From contig CALFLL010000032.1 in assembly GCA_937880845.1 (NCBI GenBank), positions 1 to 15,996 of the forward strand: DNA of 15,996 nucleotides, written 5' to 3'. The notes under the pieces were generated by a model. It searched no databases. It was given only the letters and a program-made list of their open reading frames with translations, and was not told the DNA's origin. A program made the position numbers and the translations under genes. Of the stretch, positions 8,128 through 15,996 are shown piece after piece. The DNA comes from an uncultured Drancourtella sp. Lineage in GTDB: Bacteria; Bacillota; Clostridia; Lachnospirales; Lachnospiraceae. The first letter of the stretch is position 1. Every line of letters starts with the position of its first letter.

Positions 8128-9819
8128 TCAATTCTTTATTTTCAGGATTTCTCTGTCATATGTCCATAAACCGTTCACTTCTTCTTCCACATCCGTAAGT
8201 TGTGTATAAACAGCTGCACATAGTCCTTTTTCTTCCAGTTTTTTTACTTCTTTCCAAATTTTATCATATGCACGACTTAGTTTTTTTCTGTTTGTAAACA
8301 TCCGGTAACCGTACATTCCCACCGTACTGCTATGGTTTTTAATCTTCATGGAAAAACCGCCGAATTCAGAAAGAACGGCCGCTCTGCTTTTTTCCGGTTT
8401 TACCTTTTGTTTGAAAAAATAATTATGGATACTTTTCAAATCTCCGTTCCCCTGATCAAACCACCCGCTTGCGGCATCCAGAAGTCTTGTTTTATCCAGC
8501 CGTTTTAAAATCTTTCCAAGCCGTATGGCATCAAACTGTCCCCAGCCTTCATTAAATAACGTCCATACAATAACAGACGGATGCGAATAAAGAGTCTTCA
8601 CCGTCCGATACATTTCCTTTTCAAACTCGATTCTACCTGCTTCGCTCCTTCTGGAAAGCAGGATTCTAAACCGATCTTTTACCGGAATGTGCAAAAGCCA
8701 AAGCAGCGTTGCACAATAAGTAACAAACCAATGATGATATGAACTTCCTCCATTTACCACATCCTGCCATACAAGCACTCCCATTTTATCACAATGATAA
8801 TACCATCTCTGTGGTTCTATCTTACAGTGTTTTCGAATCATATTATACCCATTTGCCTTTACCCCTGCAATATCAAATATCATGGCCTCATCGGATGGTG
8901 CCGTATAAAGTCCATCCGGCCAGTATCCCTGATCAAGAATCCCTTTCTGAAATATTTTCTTATGATTCAGGCAGATTCTCGGTATTCCCTTTTTATCCTT
9001 TTCCACCGTCACGCAACGCATAGCAAAGTAACTTTCAATCTTATCCTCCCCCATTTCCACTTCATATTTATAAAGGAAAGGGTGTTCCGGCGTCCAGCTT
9101 TTCTTCTCTTTTATGAAAATCCGTATCGGATGATTGGTCTTTCCCTTATATTCCTGTTCTTCCAGAAAAATCCGCACAATTTGATCTATTTTTGAAAAAA
9201 CCGTAATCTCCACTTTTGATTCATCATAAAGTGGTGTACACTTGATGGAATCAATATAATAATAAGGAACCTCTTCCATCCATACGGTCTGCCAGATACC
9301 GCTTTGGGCAGTATAAAACATCCCTCCTCTTTTTAATTTCTGTTTTCCTCTTGCATGATAGGAAAAATCGGATAGATCCCGTACCCGCACACAAAGTTCA
9401 TTTTCTCCTTCACACAGATGATTTGTAATATCAACCGTAAAAGGAAGATATCCTCCTTTGTGGATCTTTACCGTTTTTCCGTTTATATATACAATACACA
9501 TTTGATCGACCGCACCAAAATGGAGCAGGATTCTCCGGTTCTTGTTACGGTCAATCTCAAATTGTCTACGATACCACAGTTCCTGTTCGGGGAGAAGCTG
9601 TCTTTTTACTCCCGATAAAACGCTTTCCGGAGAAAAAGGAACAAGAATTTTTCCGTCATAACCTTTTGGCAGCTTTGTCTGTTTTTTATTCGTAATTTTA
9701 TACTCCCAATACCCATTCAGATTGATATAACTCTCTCTTTTCATCATCGGTCTCGGATATTCCGGAAGAACTTGATCCAAATCCAGTTCTTTTCCCCATT
9801 TTGTATACAGCTGCTTCAT
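8128..9819 (-). CDS. Glycoside hydrolase family 2 protein (beta-galactosidase/beta-glucuronidase-like)
   Basis: This 563-residue protein has the GH2 plan: a sugar-binding jelly-roll at about residues 28-190 (WYRRQFEI 82-89, AQSGIWQTVW 171-180), a short immunoglobulin-like middle domain at about 190-270, and a TIM barrel at about 275-555. The catalytic acid/base is E424 in NEGWG and the nucleophile is E485 in SEFGGF. WQDVVNGG (351-358) is typical of this shorter Firmicutes subgroup. There is no signal peptide, so it acts in the cytoplasm on small imported glycosides. At 563 residues it is a little shorter than UidA and about half of LacZ. The ATG at 9819 has GGAGGAAGG upstream. It lies 36 bases after dedA and 18 bases before the kinase gene. 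The linkage cleaved cannot be decided from sequence. Confidence 0.9.
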   Translation of the reverse strand: MKQLYTKWGKELDLDQVLPEYPRPMMKRESYINLNGYWEYKITNKKQTKLPKGYDGKILVPFSPESVLSGVKRQLLPEQELWYRRQFEIDRNKNRRILLHFGAVDQMCIVYINGKTVKIHKGGYLPFTVDITNHLCEGENELCVRVRDLSDFSYHARGKQKLKRGGMFYTAQSGIWQTVWMEEVPYYYIDSIKCTPLYDESKVEITVFSKIDQIVRIFLEEQEYKGKTNHPIRIFIKEKKSWTPEHPFLYKYEVEMGEDKIESYFAMRCVTVEKDKKGIPRICLNHKKIFQKGILDQGYWPDGLYTAPSDEAMIFDIAGVKANGYNMIRKHCKIEPQRWYYHCDKMGVLVWQDVVNGGSSYHHWFVTYCATLLWLLHIPVKDRFRILLSRRSEAGRIEFEKEMYRTVKTLYSHPSVIVWTLFNEGWGQFDAIRLGKILKRLDKTRLLDAASGWFDQGNGDLKSIHNYFFKQKVKPEKSRAAVLSEFGGFSMKIKNHSSTVGMYGYRMFTNRKKLSRAYDKIWKEVKKLEEKGLCAAVYTQLTDVEEEVNGLWTYDREILKIKN

Positions 9820-9855
9820 GTTCCTTCCTCCTCTTTTCCGGGGTTTTCTACACTT

Positions 9856-10464
9856 TTATCCCTTTTTTAATCTTTTTTTATATAAGAAATACATGCATAC
9901 AGATATCAGCAATATAAGAAACATCAAATGTGAATACCTGTCAACGATATCTATAATCTCATACCAGGAATCTCCTGCTTTTCTCCCCAGACTTAAAAAC
10001 AGGATATTCCATGCTCCGCTTCCAAGTACAGTATAACACAAAAACTTTCCAAACGGCATACGTGCCATACCGGCCGGAACAGAAATCAGACTTCGTATGA
10101 CGGGAACACATCTGCCGATCAATACTGCCGTATTTTCATGCTTGTCGAACCAAGCAAACGCCTTTTTGATTTCCTCTTCTTTAAACCCGAACTTTCGTTT
10201 CCATTTTACATCCGTTATACCATCCGGCCGATTCATGGATATCATCCTTCCTGCATAATAAAGAAGGATTGCTCCAAAGGCCGAACCCAAAACCGATGCC
10301 AAACACATTCCTTTCATTTCCAAATCTGTATGCACTGTCAAAAATCCTCCGAAAGCCAAAACAACTTCTGACGGAATAGGTGGAAAAACATTCTCAAGCG
10401 TGATCAAAAAAAACATTCCGATATATCCAAAATCTGTCAAAATTCTCATCATCATACATTCCAT
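9856..10464 (-). CDS. DedA-family membrane protein
   Basis: This 202-residue membrane protein is of the DedA/SNARE-associated (VTT) family. Members help to flip undecaprenyl phosphate or phospholipid and support membrane homeostasis. E24 with FPPIPSE (27-33) forms the first re-entrant motif. The block GRCVPVIRSLISVPAGMARM (117-136) is the second, with the conserved arginines R118 and R124. Hydrophobic segments lie at about 12-22, 32-45, 52-72, 139-160 and 176-196. The ATG at 10464 has GAGGTG at the right distance, and nearby methionines at 3-6 are less well placed. It is the first gene of a probable operon with the glycoside hydrolase and the kinase. No terminator separates it from them. It has no obvious functional link to sugar use. 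Confidence 0.92.
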   Translation of the reverse strand: MECMMMRILTDFGYIGMFFLITLENVFPPIPSEVVLAFGGFLTVHTDLEMKGMCLASVLGSAFGAILLYYAGRMISMNRPDGITDVKWKRKFGFKEEEIKKAFAWFDKHENTAVLIGRCVPVIRSLISVPAGMARMPFGKFLCYTVLGSGAWNILFLSLGRKAGDSWYEIIDIVDRYSHLMFLILLISVCMYFLYKKRLKKG

Positions 10465-10493
10465 ATTTCACCTCTGATTTCAATATTTTTCGG

Positions 10494-10510
10494 ATTATAG
10501 TGCAATTATA
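10494..10510 (-). promoter_or_regulatory. Candidate -10 boxes for the dedA operon
   Basis: On the minus strand two perfect TATAAT boxes lie at 10494-10499 and 10505-10510, 30 and 41 bases upstream of the dedA start. Neither has a convincing -35 partner at 16-18 bases, so which one is used, if either, is uncertain. Confidence 0.4.
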
Positions 10511-10570
10511 TGCATAGTACTTTATTACTAGAAATTCTTTGTATTTCTTCGTTAAATTCTTATGAAATTA

Positions 10571-10599
10571 TGGAAAAAAAAGTGAAATAATTATATAAT
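10571..10599 (+). promoter_or_regulatory. Predicted promoter of glgCD
   Basis: TGGAAA (10571-10576), a 17-base spacer and a perfect TATAAT (10594-10599) precede glgC by about 34 bases. The ribosome site GGGAGG is at 10620-10625. The rest of the 169-base divergent region to dedA holds nothing else I can identify. Confidence 0.55.
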
Positions 10600-10633
10600 A
10601 CTTTCATAGTAAGATAAAAGGGAGGACTCACTA

Positions 10634-11782
10634 ATGAAACAGAACAGTATGTTGGCAATGATTTTAGCCGGCGGACGGGGAAGTCGTCTTCATGATCTGA
10701 CGACAAAAGTGGCTAAACCTGCCGTTTCATACGGAGGAAAATATCGTATCATTGATTTTCCTTTAAGTAATTGTGCCAATAGTGGCATAGACAACATCGG
10801 AGTACTTACTCAATATGAATCCATTCTCCTGAACAGTTATGTGGCAGCCGGACGTCGCTGGGGCCTTGATGCAAAAGAAAGTGGTGTTTATGTACTTCCG
10901 CCGCGTGAAAAAGCCGATGTCAACCTGAACGTTTACCGGGGAACTGCAGATGCAATTTCTCAAAACATTGATTTTATTGACTCTTTTTCTCCGGAATATA
11001 TCCTGATTCTTTCAGGAGATCATATTTATAAAATGAACTATTCAAAAATGCTTGCATACCACAAGGAATGTAATGCAGATGCGACCATTGCGGTCATCGA
11101 AGTTCCCTTAGAAGAGGCAAGCCGTTTTGGCATCATGAATACAGATGAAACCGGCCGTATCCTTGAATTTGAAGAAAAACCGGAACATCCAAAAAGCACT
11201 CTTGCTTCCATGGGAATTTATATTTTCAACTGGAAACTTCTACGCAAAATGCTAATCGCGGATGAGGATGATTCCACTTCCAACCACGACTTCGGAAAAG
11301 ATATCATCCCTCACCTTCTGGCAGATCAAAAGAATCTGTATGCTTATAAATTCAAAGGATACTGGAAAGATGTAGGAACCATCGATTCCTTATGGGAAGC
11401 AAACATGGATCTTCTGGATGCGGACAACAAACTGGATTTAAATGATCCGACCTGGAAAATTTACACGGAAGATGTTACTGCTCTTCCACATCATGTCGAA
11501 CCGGATGCCGAAATTCATCGTGCATTTATCACACAGGGCTGCATTGTCAACGGCATGGTGCAAAATTCTGTTTTATTTACGGGAACAAAAATAGGGAAAG
11601 GTGCCAAAGTCATTGACAGTGTCATTATGCCTGGTGCAGAAATCGACGAAGACGCAGTCGTTACCCGTGCCCTTGTTTCCGACGGAGTAAAAATCGGCAA
11701 AGGTGCCGTAGTCGGCAATGCCGACAGCGAGCACATCGAGCTTGTCGCAAAAAACGTAAAAGGGGGAATAAACCTTGAATAA
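10634..11782 (+). CDS. glgC: Glucose-1-phosphate adenylyltransferase, catalytic subunit
   Basis: This 382-residue enzyme makes ADP-glucose from glucose 1-phosphate and ATP, the committed step of bacterial glycogen synthesis. The N-terminal nucleotidyltransferase domain shows AGGRGSRL (12-19), KPAVSYGGKYRIIDFPLSN (28-46), YRGTADA (101-107) and SGDHIY (127-132) with its catalytic aspartate, then FEEKPEHP and the glucose-1-phosphate site near YWKDVGTI. The C-terminal part from about 290 is a left-handed beta-helix. The length is normal. The ATG at 10634 has GGGAGG upstream. It overlaps glgD by eight bases. No branching enzyme or synthase gene is in view. Confidence 0.96.
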   Translation: MKQNSMLAMILAGGRGSRLHDLTTKVAKPAVSYGGKYRIIDFPLSNCANSGIDNIGVLTQYESILLNSYVAAGRRWGLDAKESGVYVLPPREKADVNLNVYRGTADAISQNIDFIDSFSPEYILILSGDHIYKMNYSKMLAYHKECNADATIAVIEVPLEEASRFGIMNTDETGRILEFEEKPEHPKSTLASMGIYIFNWKLLRKMLIADEDDSTSNHDFGKDIIPHLLADQKNLYAYKFKGYWKDVGTIDSLWEANMDLLDADNKLDLNDPTWKIYTEDVTALPHHVEPDAEIHRAFITQGCIVNGMVQNSVLFTGTKIGKGAKVIDSVIMPGAEIDEDAVVTRALVSDGVKIGKGAVVGNADSEHIELVAKNVKGGINLE

Positions 11783-12890
11783 AGCATTAGGAATCATCAA
11801 TTTTGCCAGAAATCGTATCTGGGTCGACGGATTACATGATTATCGTCCAATCGGAGCTTTTTCTTTCCTTGGAAGATACCGTGTTATTGATTTCCCTATT
11901 TCTAATATGACAAACAGTGGCATTGACCAGATTCAGGTATATATAAGACGTAAACCTCGTTCTCTCATTGAACATCTTGGTACCGGTCGTCATTATAATC
12001 TGAATTCCAAACGCGGGAAACTGATTGCTTTATTTTCTGAATCCGGTGTCGAAAACAATATTTACAACACAGACATTGCCGCCTATATCGAGAACCTGGA
12101 ATGTATCGAAGAATCGCCTTATCCTTATGTGATCCTTGCTCCAAGCTATATGATTTATTCCATGGATTTCAATTCTCTTTTACAGGCTCATATTGATTCC
12201 GGTGCGGATATCACTTTGCTTTATCATTCCGTCACTACTGCAAAAGAAGAATTTTTAAACTGTGATGTGCTGGATTTAAATAAACAAAAGGGTGTACTTT
12301 CCATTGAGCACAACAGAGGAAGTGCAGCCAACAGACATATTTTTATGGATACTTATGTAATGAAAAAGGAATTATTCCTTGACCTAATAAAAAAATCCAA
12401 AAAACTTTCTTCCATTTATACTCTTTCACAAATCGTGAATTATGAATGCAGCGAACTGGACATTCGAGGAGTTTCTCATCATGGATTTTTTGCTTCCATA
12501 ACCGATTTCAAGAGTTATTACAATGCAAATATTTCTTTGATCAACTCCAAAAACGCATCCAGTCTGTTCCATGAAGACTGGCCGATTTATACAAGAACAA
12601 ATGATTCCTGTCCGACTCATTATTTTGATTCCGCAGAAGTGAAAAATTCTCTTGTATCCAACGGATGTCAGATTGAAGGAACTGTGGAAAATTCCGTTAT
12701 CGGACGTGGCTGTGTGATCAAGAAGGGAGCTGTCATAAAAAACAGTGTCATCCTTCCTGGTTCTTTTATTTCATCCGATGTACATATCGAAAATTATGTG
12801 GTGGATAAAAAAGCCAAAATCATGCACGTTGCAGACTTAACGGCTCCGGCAAATGATCCGGGATATATTAAACGCGGTGATACGATTTAA
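11775..12890 (+). CDS. glgD: GlgD, regulatory subunit of ADP-glucose pyrophosphorylase
   Basis: This 371-residue GlgC paralogue forms a hetero-oligomer with GlgC in Firmicutes and modulates it. It keeps the fold (YRPIGAFSFLGRYRVIDFPI, 23-42) but has lost the catalytic features. The glycine-rich loop is IINFARNRIWVDG (7-19) instead of AGGRGSRL, and APSYMIY (122-128) stands where GlgC has SGDHIY, so the aspartate is gone. A beta-helix with NSVIGRGCVIKKGAVIKNSV follows near the C-terminus. The start is TTG at 11775 with a GGGGGAA ribosome site inside the end of glgC. The eight-base overlap and weak start codon imply coupled translation at a fixed ratio. A terminator follows directly. Confidence 0.94.
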   Translation: MNKALGIINFARNRIWVDGLHDYRPIGAFSFLGRYRVIDFPISNMTNSGIDQIQVYIRRKPRSLIEHLGTGRHYNLNSKRGKLIALFSESGVENNIYNTDIAAYIENLECIEESPYPYVILAPSYMIYSMDFNSLLQAHIDSGADITLLYHSVTTAKEEFLNCDVLDLNKQKGVLSIEHNRGSAANRHIFMDTYVMKKELFLDLIKKSKKLSSIYTLSQIVNYECSELDIRGVSHHGFFASITDFKSYYNANISLINSKNASSLFHEDWPIYTRTNDSCPTHYFDSAEVKNSLVSNGCQIEGTVENSVIGRGCVIKKGAVIKNSVILPGSFISSDVHIENYVVDKKAKIMHVADLTAPANDPGYIKRGDTI

Positions 12891-12936
12891 AAAAGCAGGA
12901 TTTGGATAACAAAAATGTTTCCAAATCCTGCTTTTT
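12890..12936. terminator. Bidirectional terminator between glgD and glsA
   Basis: A 17-pair perfect stem (12890-12906 with 12920-12936, core GCAGGATTTGGA) has A runs on one side and T runs on the other and a 13-base loop. It starts at the last base of the glgD stop codon and ends five bases from the end of glsA, so it serves both convergent genes. Confidence 0.93.
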
Positions 12937-12941
12937 AAATT

Positions 12942-13862
12942 TTAAAATAATGTACAGTCGATTTTTTTCGATAAATATTCCAGAATTTTAATTCCTCCGG
13001 CACTGTTTCCTTTCGGATCCAGTGCCGGTCCGAATACCCCAATCCCCATTCTTTCAACAAGAGGGACCGCAATTCCTCCTCCCACTCCACTCTTTGCCGG
13101 AAATCCTACCGTCATGGCAAACTCTCCGGAACCATCATACATTCCGCATGTAAGCATCAATGCACGGATTGCTTTGGCATACTGTGATTCTATCAAATGT
13201 TCTTTGCTTAATGGATCTACGCCATGATTTGCAAGCACAAGGCTCATATGTGCAATATCATGTGCTGTCACATTGACAGAACACATCTTAAAATAAAAAT
13301 CAAGACATTCTTCCACATCACCCTCCAGGATTCCCGATGCTTTCAGATAATATGCAAGGGCACGGTTTCTGTCTCCTGTCTGTTTTTCCGATTCATATAC
13401 TGCTTCATTCAGGCATATCTCCTGATTACTACAGAGGCTTCGTGTAAATTCCAGAAAACGTTCAAACTTCTCATCCGAATCTTTTCCTTTAATACAACTC
13501 GCAACCGTAATGGCACCTGCATTGATAAATGGATTAAACGGTCTTGTCTTGGTTTCCAGTTTTACAATAGAATTAAAAGGATCCCCGGTAGGCTCCACTC
13601 CTACCTTTTCATGGAACAGATGATCCGCCCCACAATCCCGGATTGCCAAGATCAACGAAACCAACTTGGAAATACTCTGTATCGTAAAGGGAACTCTTGT
13701 ATCTCCTGCCTCCAACACATTTCCTTCCAGATCAATCGTACAAATGCCAAGATAATATTTATTCACATCTCGCAGTTCCGGTATATACTGCGCTGTCTGA
13801 CCTAATTTTGTGAATGCCTTTCCATAGTGAAGGGCATCATAAAGCAGTTCTTCCGTAATCAT
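12942..13862 (-). CDS. glsA: Glutaminase
   Basis: This 306-residue enzyme hydrolyses L-glutamine to glutamate and ammonia in the cytoplasm. It belongs to the serine-dependent beta-lactamase-like glutaminase family (Glutaminase A). S63-x-x-K66 in QSISK is the catalytic pair. GDPFNSIV (93-100), NPFINAGAI (110-118) and KSGVGGGIA (257-265) are the family blocks around the active site. The length is typical. The ATG at 13862 follows AGGAGGAGG. It has its own promoter (see 13897-13926) and converges with glgD. The next gene upstream on the same strand is an amino-acid permease. Such a pair (for example YbaS and YbaT in E. coli) suggests glutamine import and deamidation for nitrogen or acid tolerance. 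Confidence 0.96.
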   Translation of the reverse strand: MITEELLYDALHYGKAFTKLGQTAQYIPELRDVNKYYLGICTIDLEGNVLEAGDTRVPFTIQSISKLVSLILAIRDCGADHLFHEKVGVEPTGDPFNSIVKLETKTRPFNPFINAGAITVASCIKGKDSDEKFERFLEFTRSLCSNQEICLNEAVYESEKQTGDRNRALAYYLKASGILEGDVEECLDFYFKMCSVNVTAHDIAHMSLVLANHGVDPLSKEHLIESQYAKAIRALMLTCGMYDGSGEFAMTVGFPAKSGVGGGIAVPLVERMGIGVFGPALDPKGNSAGGIKILEYLSKKIDCTLF

Positions 13863-13896
13863 AATCTTCCTCCTCCTTACTCACTGTCCTTTTACT

Positions 13897-13926
13897 ATTA
13901 TACAGGAGTTTCATATGATTTATCTA
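13897..13926 (-). promoter_or_regulatory. Predicted promoter of glsA
   Basis: On the minus strand TAGATA (plus 13921-13926), an 18-base spacer and a perfect TATAAT (plus 13897-13902) lie about 35 bases before the glsA start. It follows directly after the permease terminator, so glsA can be expressed apart from the permease gene. Confidence 0.55.
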
Positions 13927-13956
13927 CAAAAATATTTCTGTACATCCGACAAAAAT

Positions 13957-13996
13957 ACTCCTTCCGTATTCAGATACCATCCGATACAGAAGGAGT
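13957..13996 (-). terminator. Terminator of the APC permease gene
   Basis: 13957-13969 pairs with 13984-13996 (12 of 13 pairs, core ACTCCTTC) around a 14-base loop. On the minus strand ATTTTTG follows. It is 15 bases after the permease stop codon. Confidence 0.87.
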
Positions 13997-14011
13997 GATT
14001 TTAACAACACA

Positions 14012-15418
14012 TTATTTTGATTTTTTTGCGATTGCCGGCATAATAAGTCCAAGTCCCAGCAATACAAATGGTGTAAGGATGTTTAACACCAGCTGGAACG
14101 GGTCTTCTGAATAAATACCCGCCAGACATGCCGCTGCAGTAAAGATAAAACACCACGCTCCAAAGAACATTCCTACTTTTCTGCCCTTTACGAAGCGATA
14201 ATCCGCAGAAAACTTTTCTCCTGCTTTCTTTAATGCAATATATGCCACAAACACCCACAAATAACGAAGCGGCATACATACGGAATTCAATTTTACAAGC
14301 CATTTTACAAGTACGTCTACATTATCAATACCAAAAGCCGGAATGATGATCAGGATACTTACGATAATAGCTACCAGCTTATGGCCGTTTGTATATGCAC
14401 CATGTTTATTCTGCTTGAACATTGCTTTTGGAATATAGTTCTCATCCGCATTTCCAAGTAACATGCAAAGCGGAGCATCAATGGAAATAACCATAACGGA
14501 AAACTGTCCCAGAAGCTGTGTGATCGCATATAAAACAACAAACAGATTGCCCACATGATAGTATTCTCCCAACATCTGGAATGCATAATAAGCCCCATTT
14601 GTCATAAGGTCTTCCGGAATATTGTTAGAATCAAACATCATACCCATGGAAATCGTTCCAAGGATTGCACATACGGATACCATGATTGCGAGTGAAATCA
14701 TTCCTTTTGAAAAATCCTTTGCCGGATTGTTCATCTTATTGACATACGGTGAAAATTTCTCGCACCCTCCTACCGCAAACACTAAGATTGAGAAGCTTGT
14801 AAAAAACTTCACATCAAAGGTCGGCATAAATGTATCCAATGACCATTCAATATCCAAAAGCGGTGCATTGGTAATTGCCGATGCAGCCACCATCAGGACA
14901 ATATATAAAATGGACATAATGAACATTGTCGTTCCTGCCAGTGTTGAAATTTTCTTCAGCATAGATACTCCCTTGGAAGCAAGGTACAATGCCAATAAGA
15001 AAATCACCAGACAGATGATCTGCATAACCGTTGTATTCATCTGACTTGCTCTGCTGTCCTGGAAAATTGCCCAACTTGTTGCAATTACTGCCGAATTCGG
15101 CTTTTGAGAAATGTATGGCATATGTACTACCCAGTAAGTCCATCCCGCATAATATGCCATTCTCGGTCCGATTGTCTTTGAAATCCATGAACTCACACCG
15201 CCGCCTGCATTTTTGAAAGCTGAACCTAATTCACCTACCATCAATGCATACGGGACAAAGTAAATAGCAAATACGATGATCCACGCAAAGACAGATTTCA
15301 ATCCGCCATACTCGGAAAATCCATTGATAACGTTACCAAATCCCCAAACGCCGCCAAAAGCCATGAATGCCAAACTGTACCACATGATTCTTTTGTCATT
15401 CTTTTGTCTTTGTTCCAT
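14012..15418 (-). CDS. APC-superfamily amino-acid permease, glutamate/GABA-antiporter-like
   Basis: This 468-residue protein has about twelve hydrophobic segments and begins with the APC pattern: the first helix contains GFGNVINGFSEYGG (26-39), and the following PYALMVGELGSAFKNAGGGV stretch (about 51-70) is the typical substrate-gate region of amino-acid permeases, with AGGGVSSW matching the glutamate:GABA-antiporter-like group. The C-terminal tail is short (AIAKKSK). The ATG at 15418 has GGGAGAG upstream. It lies upstream of glsA on the same strand but with its own terminator in between. Together they could take up glutamine or exchange it for glutamate. GadC-type pH-gating residues cannot be judged by eye, so the substrate is inferred from context only. 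Confidence 0.88.
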   Translation of the reverse strand: MEQRQKNDKRIMWYSLAFMAFGGVWGFGNVINGFSEYGGLKSVFAWIIVFAIYFVPYALMVGELGSAFKNAGGGVSSWISKTIGPRMAYYAGWTYWVVHMPYISQKPNSAVIATSWAIFQDSRASQMNTTVMQIICLVIFLLALYLASKGVSMLKKISTLAGTTMFIMSILYIVLMVAASAITNAPLLDIEWSLDTFMPTFDVKFFTSFSILVFAVGGCEKFSPYVNKMNNPAKDFSKGMISLAIMVSVCAILGTISMGMMFDSNNIPEDLMTNGAYYAFQMLGEYYHVGNLFVVLYAITQLLGQFSVMVISIDAPLCMLLGNADENYIPKAMFKQNKHGAYTNGHKLVAIIVSILIIIPAFGIDNVDVLVKWLVKLNSVCMPLRYLWVFVAYIALKKAGEKFSADYRFVKGRKVGMFFGAWCFIFTAAACLAGIYSEDPFQLVLNILTPFVLLGLGLIMPAIAKKSK

Positions 15419-15620
15419 AATTTCTCTCCCTGTTCTTCTTTTTTCAAGGTGTGTTTCTTCAAAAAGATAACATAGGCATGTGGGGTTTACAAGTTATATT
15501 TTCTTCCCGTTTCCCTTTTCTCTGTTATGTACAGAAATACCATTAAATTTTTGTGAAATTTATAACATTCTGCTTTGGTCATTTTGCAAGATGATAAATG
15601 GATTTTAATTTTTCTCATAA
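15419..15620. other. Intergenic region between the tRNA cluster and the permease gene
   Basis: About 200 bases hold no supported gene. A weak promoter candidate for the permease on the minus strand is TTGTAA with TATCTT at 17 bases, within 15465-15494. No riboswitch or T-box pattern was recognised. A long minus-strand open frame (15487-15987) that crosses this region is an artefact of the tRNA genes. Confidence 0.4.
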
Positions 15621-15622
15621 TA

Positions 15623-15658
15623 AAAAACCTCGGAAAATCGAGGTTTTCCGAGGTTTTT
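15623..15658 (-). terminator. Terminator of the tRNA cluster
   Basis: A perfect 15-pair stem (15623-15637 with 15644-15658, core CCTCGG) has a six-base loop and, on the minus strand, a run of T. The loop repeats the stem motif (CGAGG), so a smaller alternative hairpin CCTCG/CGAGG (15628-15632 with 15639-15643) is possible. It lies seven bases beyond tRNA-Leu. Confidence 0.9.
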
Positions 15659-15665
15659 ATCTTGC

Positions 15666-15746
15666 TGCGGATGACAGGACTTGAACCTGCACGTCGGGGA
15701 CACCAGAACCTAAATCTGGCGCGTCTGCCAATTCCGCCACATCCGC
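15666..15746 (-). tRNA. tRNA-Leu (anticodon UAG)
   Basis: The 81-base gene folds into a complete class II cloverleaf. The acceptor GCGGATG pairs fully with CATCCGC. The anticodon stem CCAGA/TCTGG holds the loop TTTAGGT with anticodon TAG, which reads CUA. There is a long variable arm, and the T loop is TTCAAGT. The discriminator is A. CCA is not encoded (the next bases are GCA). It is the last tRNA of the cluster and sits directly after a terminator-like hairpin. Confidence 0.96.
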
Positions 15747-15750
15747 TGAT

Positions 15751-15779
15751 AAAAATGGACAAGCATAAATGCTTGTCCA
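15751..15779 (-). terminator. Terminator-like hairpin between tRNA-Lys and tRNA-Leu
   Basis: TGGACAAGCAT (15756-15766) pairs perfectly with 15769-15779, 11 pairs with a tiny loop. On the minus strand it is followed by ATTTTTAT (run at 15751-15755), and tRNA-Leu begins only four bases later. It has the form of an intrinsic terminator but stands inside the cluster. It may lower tRNA-Leu expression or be an RNA-processing signal. Confidence 0.7.
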
Positions 15780-15782
15780 AAA

Positions 15783-15855
15783 TGAGCGTGCGGGGATTCG
15801 AACCCCGGACAACTTGATTAAAAGTCAAGTGCTCTACCGACTGAGCTAATACCCC
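15783..15855 (-). tRNA. tRNA-Lys (anticodon UUU) with a mismatched acceptor stem
   Basis: The D arm (GCTC/GAGC), anticodon arm (CTTGA/TCAAG, loop CTTTTAA, anticodon TTT) and T arm (CGGGG/CCCCG) are perfect, and the length is 73 bases. The 5' acceptor arm is GGGGTAT and the 3' arm is CACGCTC with discriminator A. Only pairs 1-72 and 3-70 (G-C) and 2-71 (G-U) can form; pairs 4 to 7 cannot. The 3' arm would need GAGCGTG, and the 5' arm would need ATACCCC. This is probably a chimera of two tRNA genes or a degraded copy, and it may be non-functional. CCA is not encoded. Confidence 0.8.
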
Positions 15856-15863
15856 ATAACAGA

Positions 15864-15935
15864 CTGGGCTAGTTGGATTCGAACCAACGAATGCAGCAGT
15901 CAAAGTGCTGTGCCTTACCGCTTGGCGATAGCCCA
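15864..15935 (-). tRNA. tRNA-Gln (anticodon UUG)
   Basis: The 72-base gene has acceptor TGGGCTA pairing with TAGCCCA, discriminator G, anticodon stem CAGCA/TGCTG with loop CTTTGAC (anticodon TTG, reads CAA), and T loop TTCGAAT. CCA is not encoded. It lies eight bases before tRNA-Lys. Confidence 0.97.
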
Positions 15936-15945
15936 AAGGCGAAAG

Positions 15946-15996
15946 GGTGGATACAGGGATTCGAACCCTGGGCCTCCAGAGCCACAATCTGGCGCG
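15946..15996 (-). tRNA. tRNA-His (anticodon GUG), cut by the window edge
   Basis: Only the 3' part is in view. The anticodon stem CCAGA/TCTGG with loop TTGTGGC gives anticodon GTG. The T arm is CAGGG/CCCTG with TTCGAAT. The 3' acceptor arm TATCCAC and discriminator C (as required for tRNA-His, pairing with G-1) end at 15946. The D arm and 5' arm lie beyond the window. CCA is not encoded. Confidence 0.93.

Overview
The window looks like core chromosome of a low-GC Gram-positive anaerobe, most likely a Lachnospiraceae (Clostridium cluster XIVa) relative. The reasons are strong AGGAGG-type ribosome binding sites, an AT-rich composition that is even across the window, a paired glgC-glgD ADP-glucose pyrophosphorylase, a GldA/GldF/GldG-type ABC operon, a Na/Pi symporter fused to a PhoU domain, and tRNA genes that do not encode CCA. 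I see no insertion sequence, integrase, phage module or CRISPR array.

Layout from left to right. A minus-strand Na+/phosphate symporter with a PhoU-like tail (134-1774) ends at a strong terminator and has a promoter with PhoP-box-like repeats. Next is a minus-strand operon that reads right to left from 6341: ABC ATPase, ABC-2 permease, GldG-like auxiliary protein, a 37-residue single-TM ORF that looks like the N-terminal stub of a DUF4340 protein, and two unrecognised membrane proteins (3039-2473 and 2469-1975). The operon ends at a terminator at 1925-1960. A sugar O-acetyltransferase (6515-7174, plus strand) is divergent from it. A second minus-strand operon follows: a DedA-family membrane protein, a family 2 glycoside hydrolase and a ribokinase-like PfkB kinase (10464 down to 7189). 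It converges on the acetyltransferase at a shared terminator that lies inside the last codons of the kinase.

Divergent from dedA is glgC-glgD (10634-12890, plus), which makes the ADP-glucose precursor of glycogen. It converges through a bidirectional terminator with glutaminase glsA (13862-12942, minus). Upstream of glsA, on the same strand but behind its own terminator, is an APC-family amino-acid permease (15418-14012). The pair recalls the glutaminase/transporter pair of glutamine-dependent acid tolerance. The right edge holds a minus-strand tRNA cluster transcribed His(GUG, cut by the window edge)-Gln(UUG)-Lys(UUU)-Leu(UAG).

The items most worth a second look are the tRNA-Lys gene, whose two acceptor arms do not pair; a terminator-shaped hairpin wedged between tRNA-Lys and tRNA-Leu; the apparent DUF4340 stub followed by two unknown membrane proteins at the end of the gld-like ABC operon; and the PhoP-like direct repeat that takes the place of a -35 box in front of the Na/Pi symporter. 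Most of the rest is ordinary, well-recognised metabolism.
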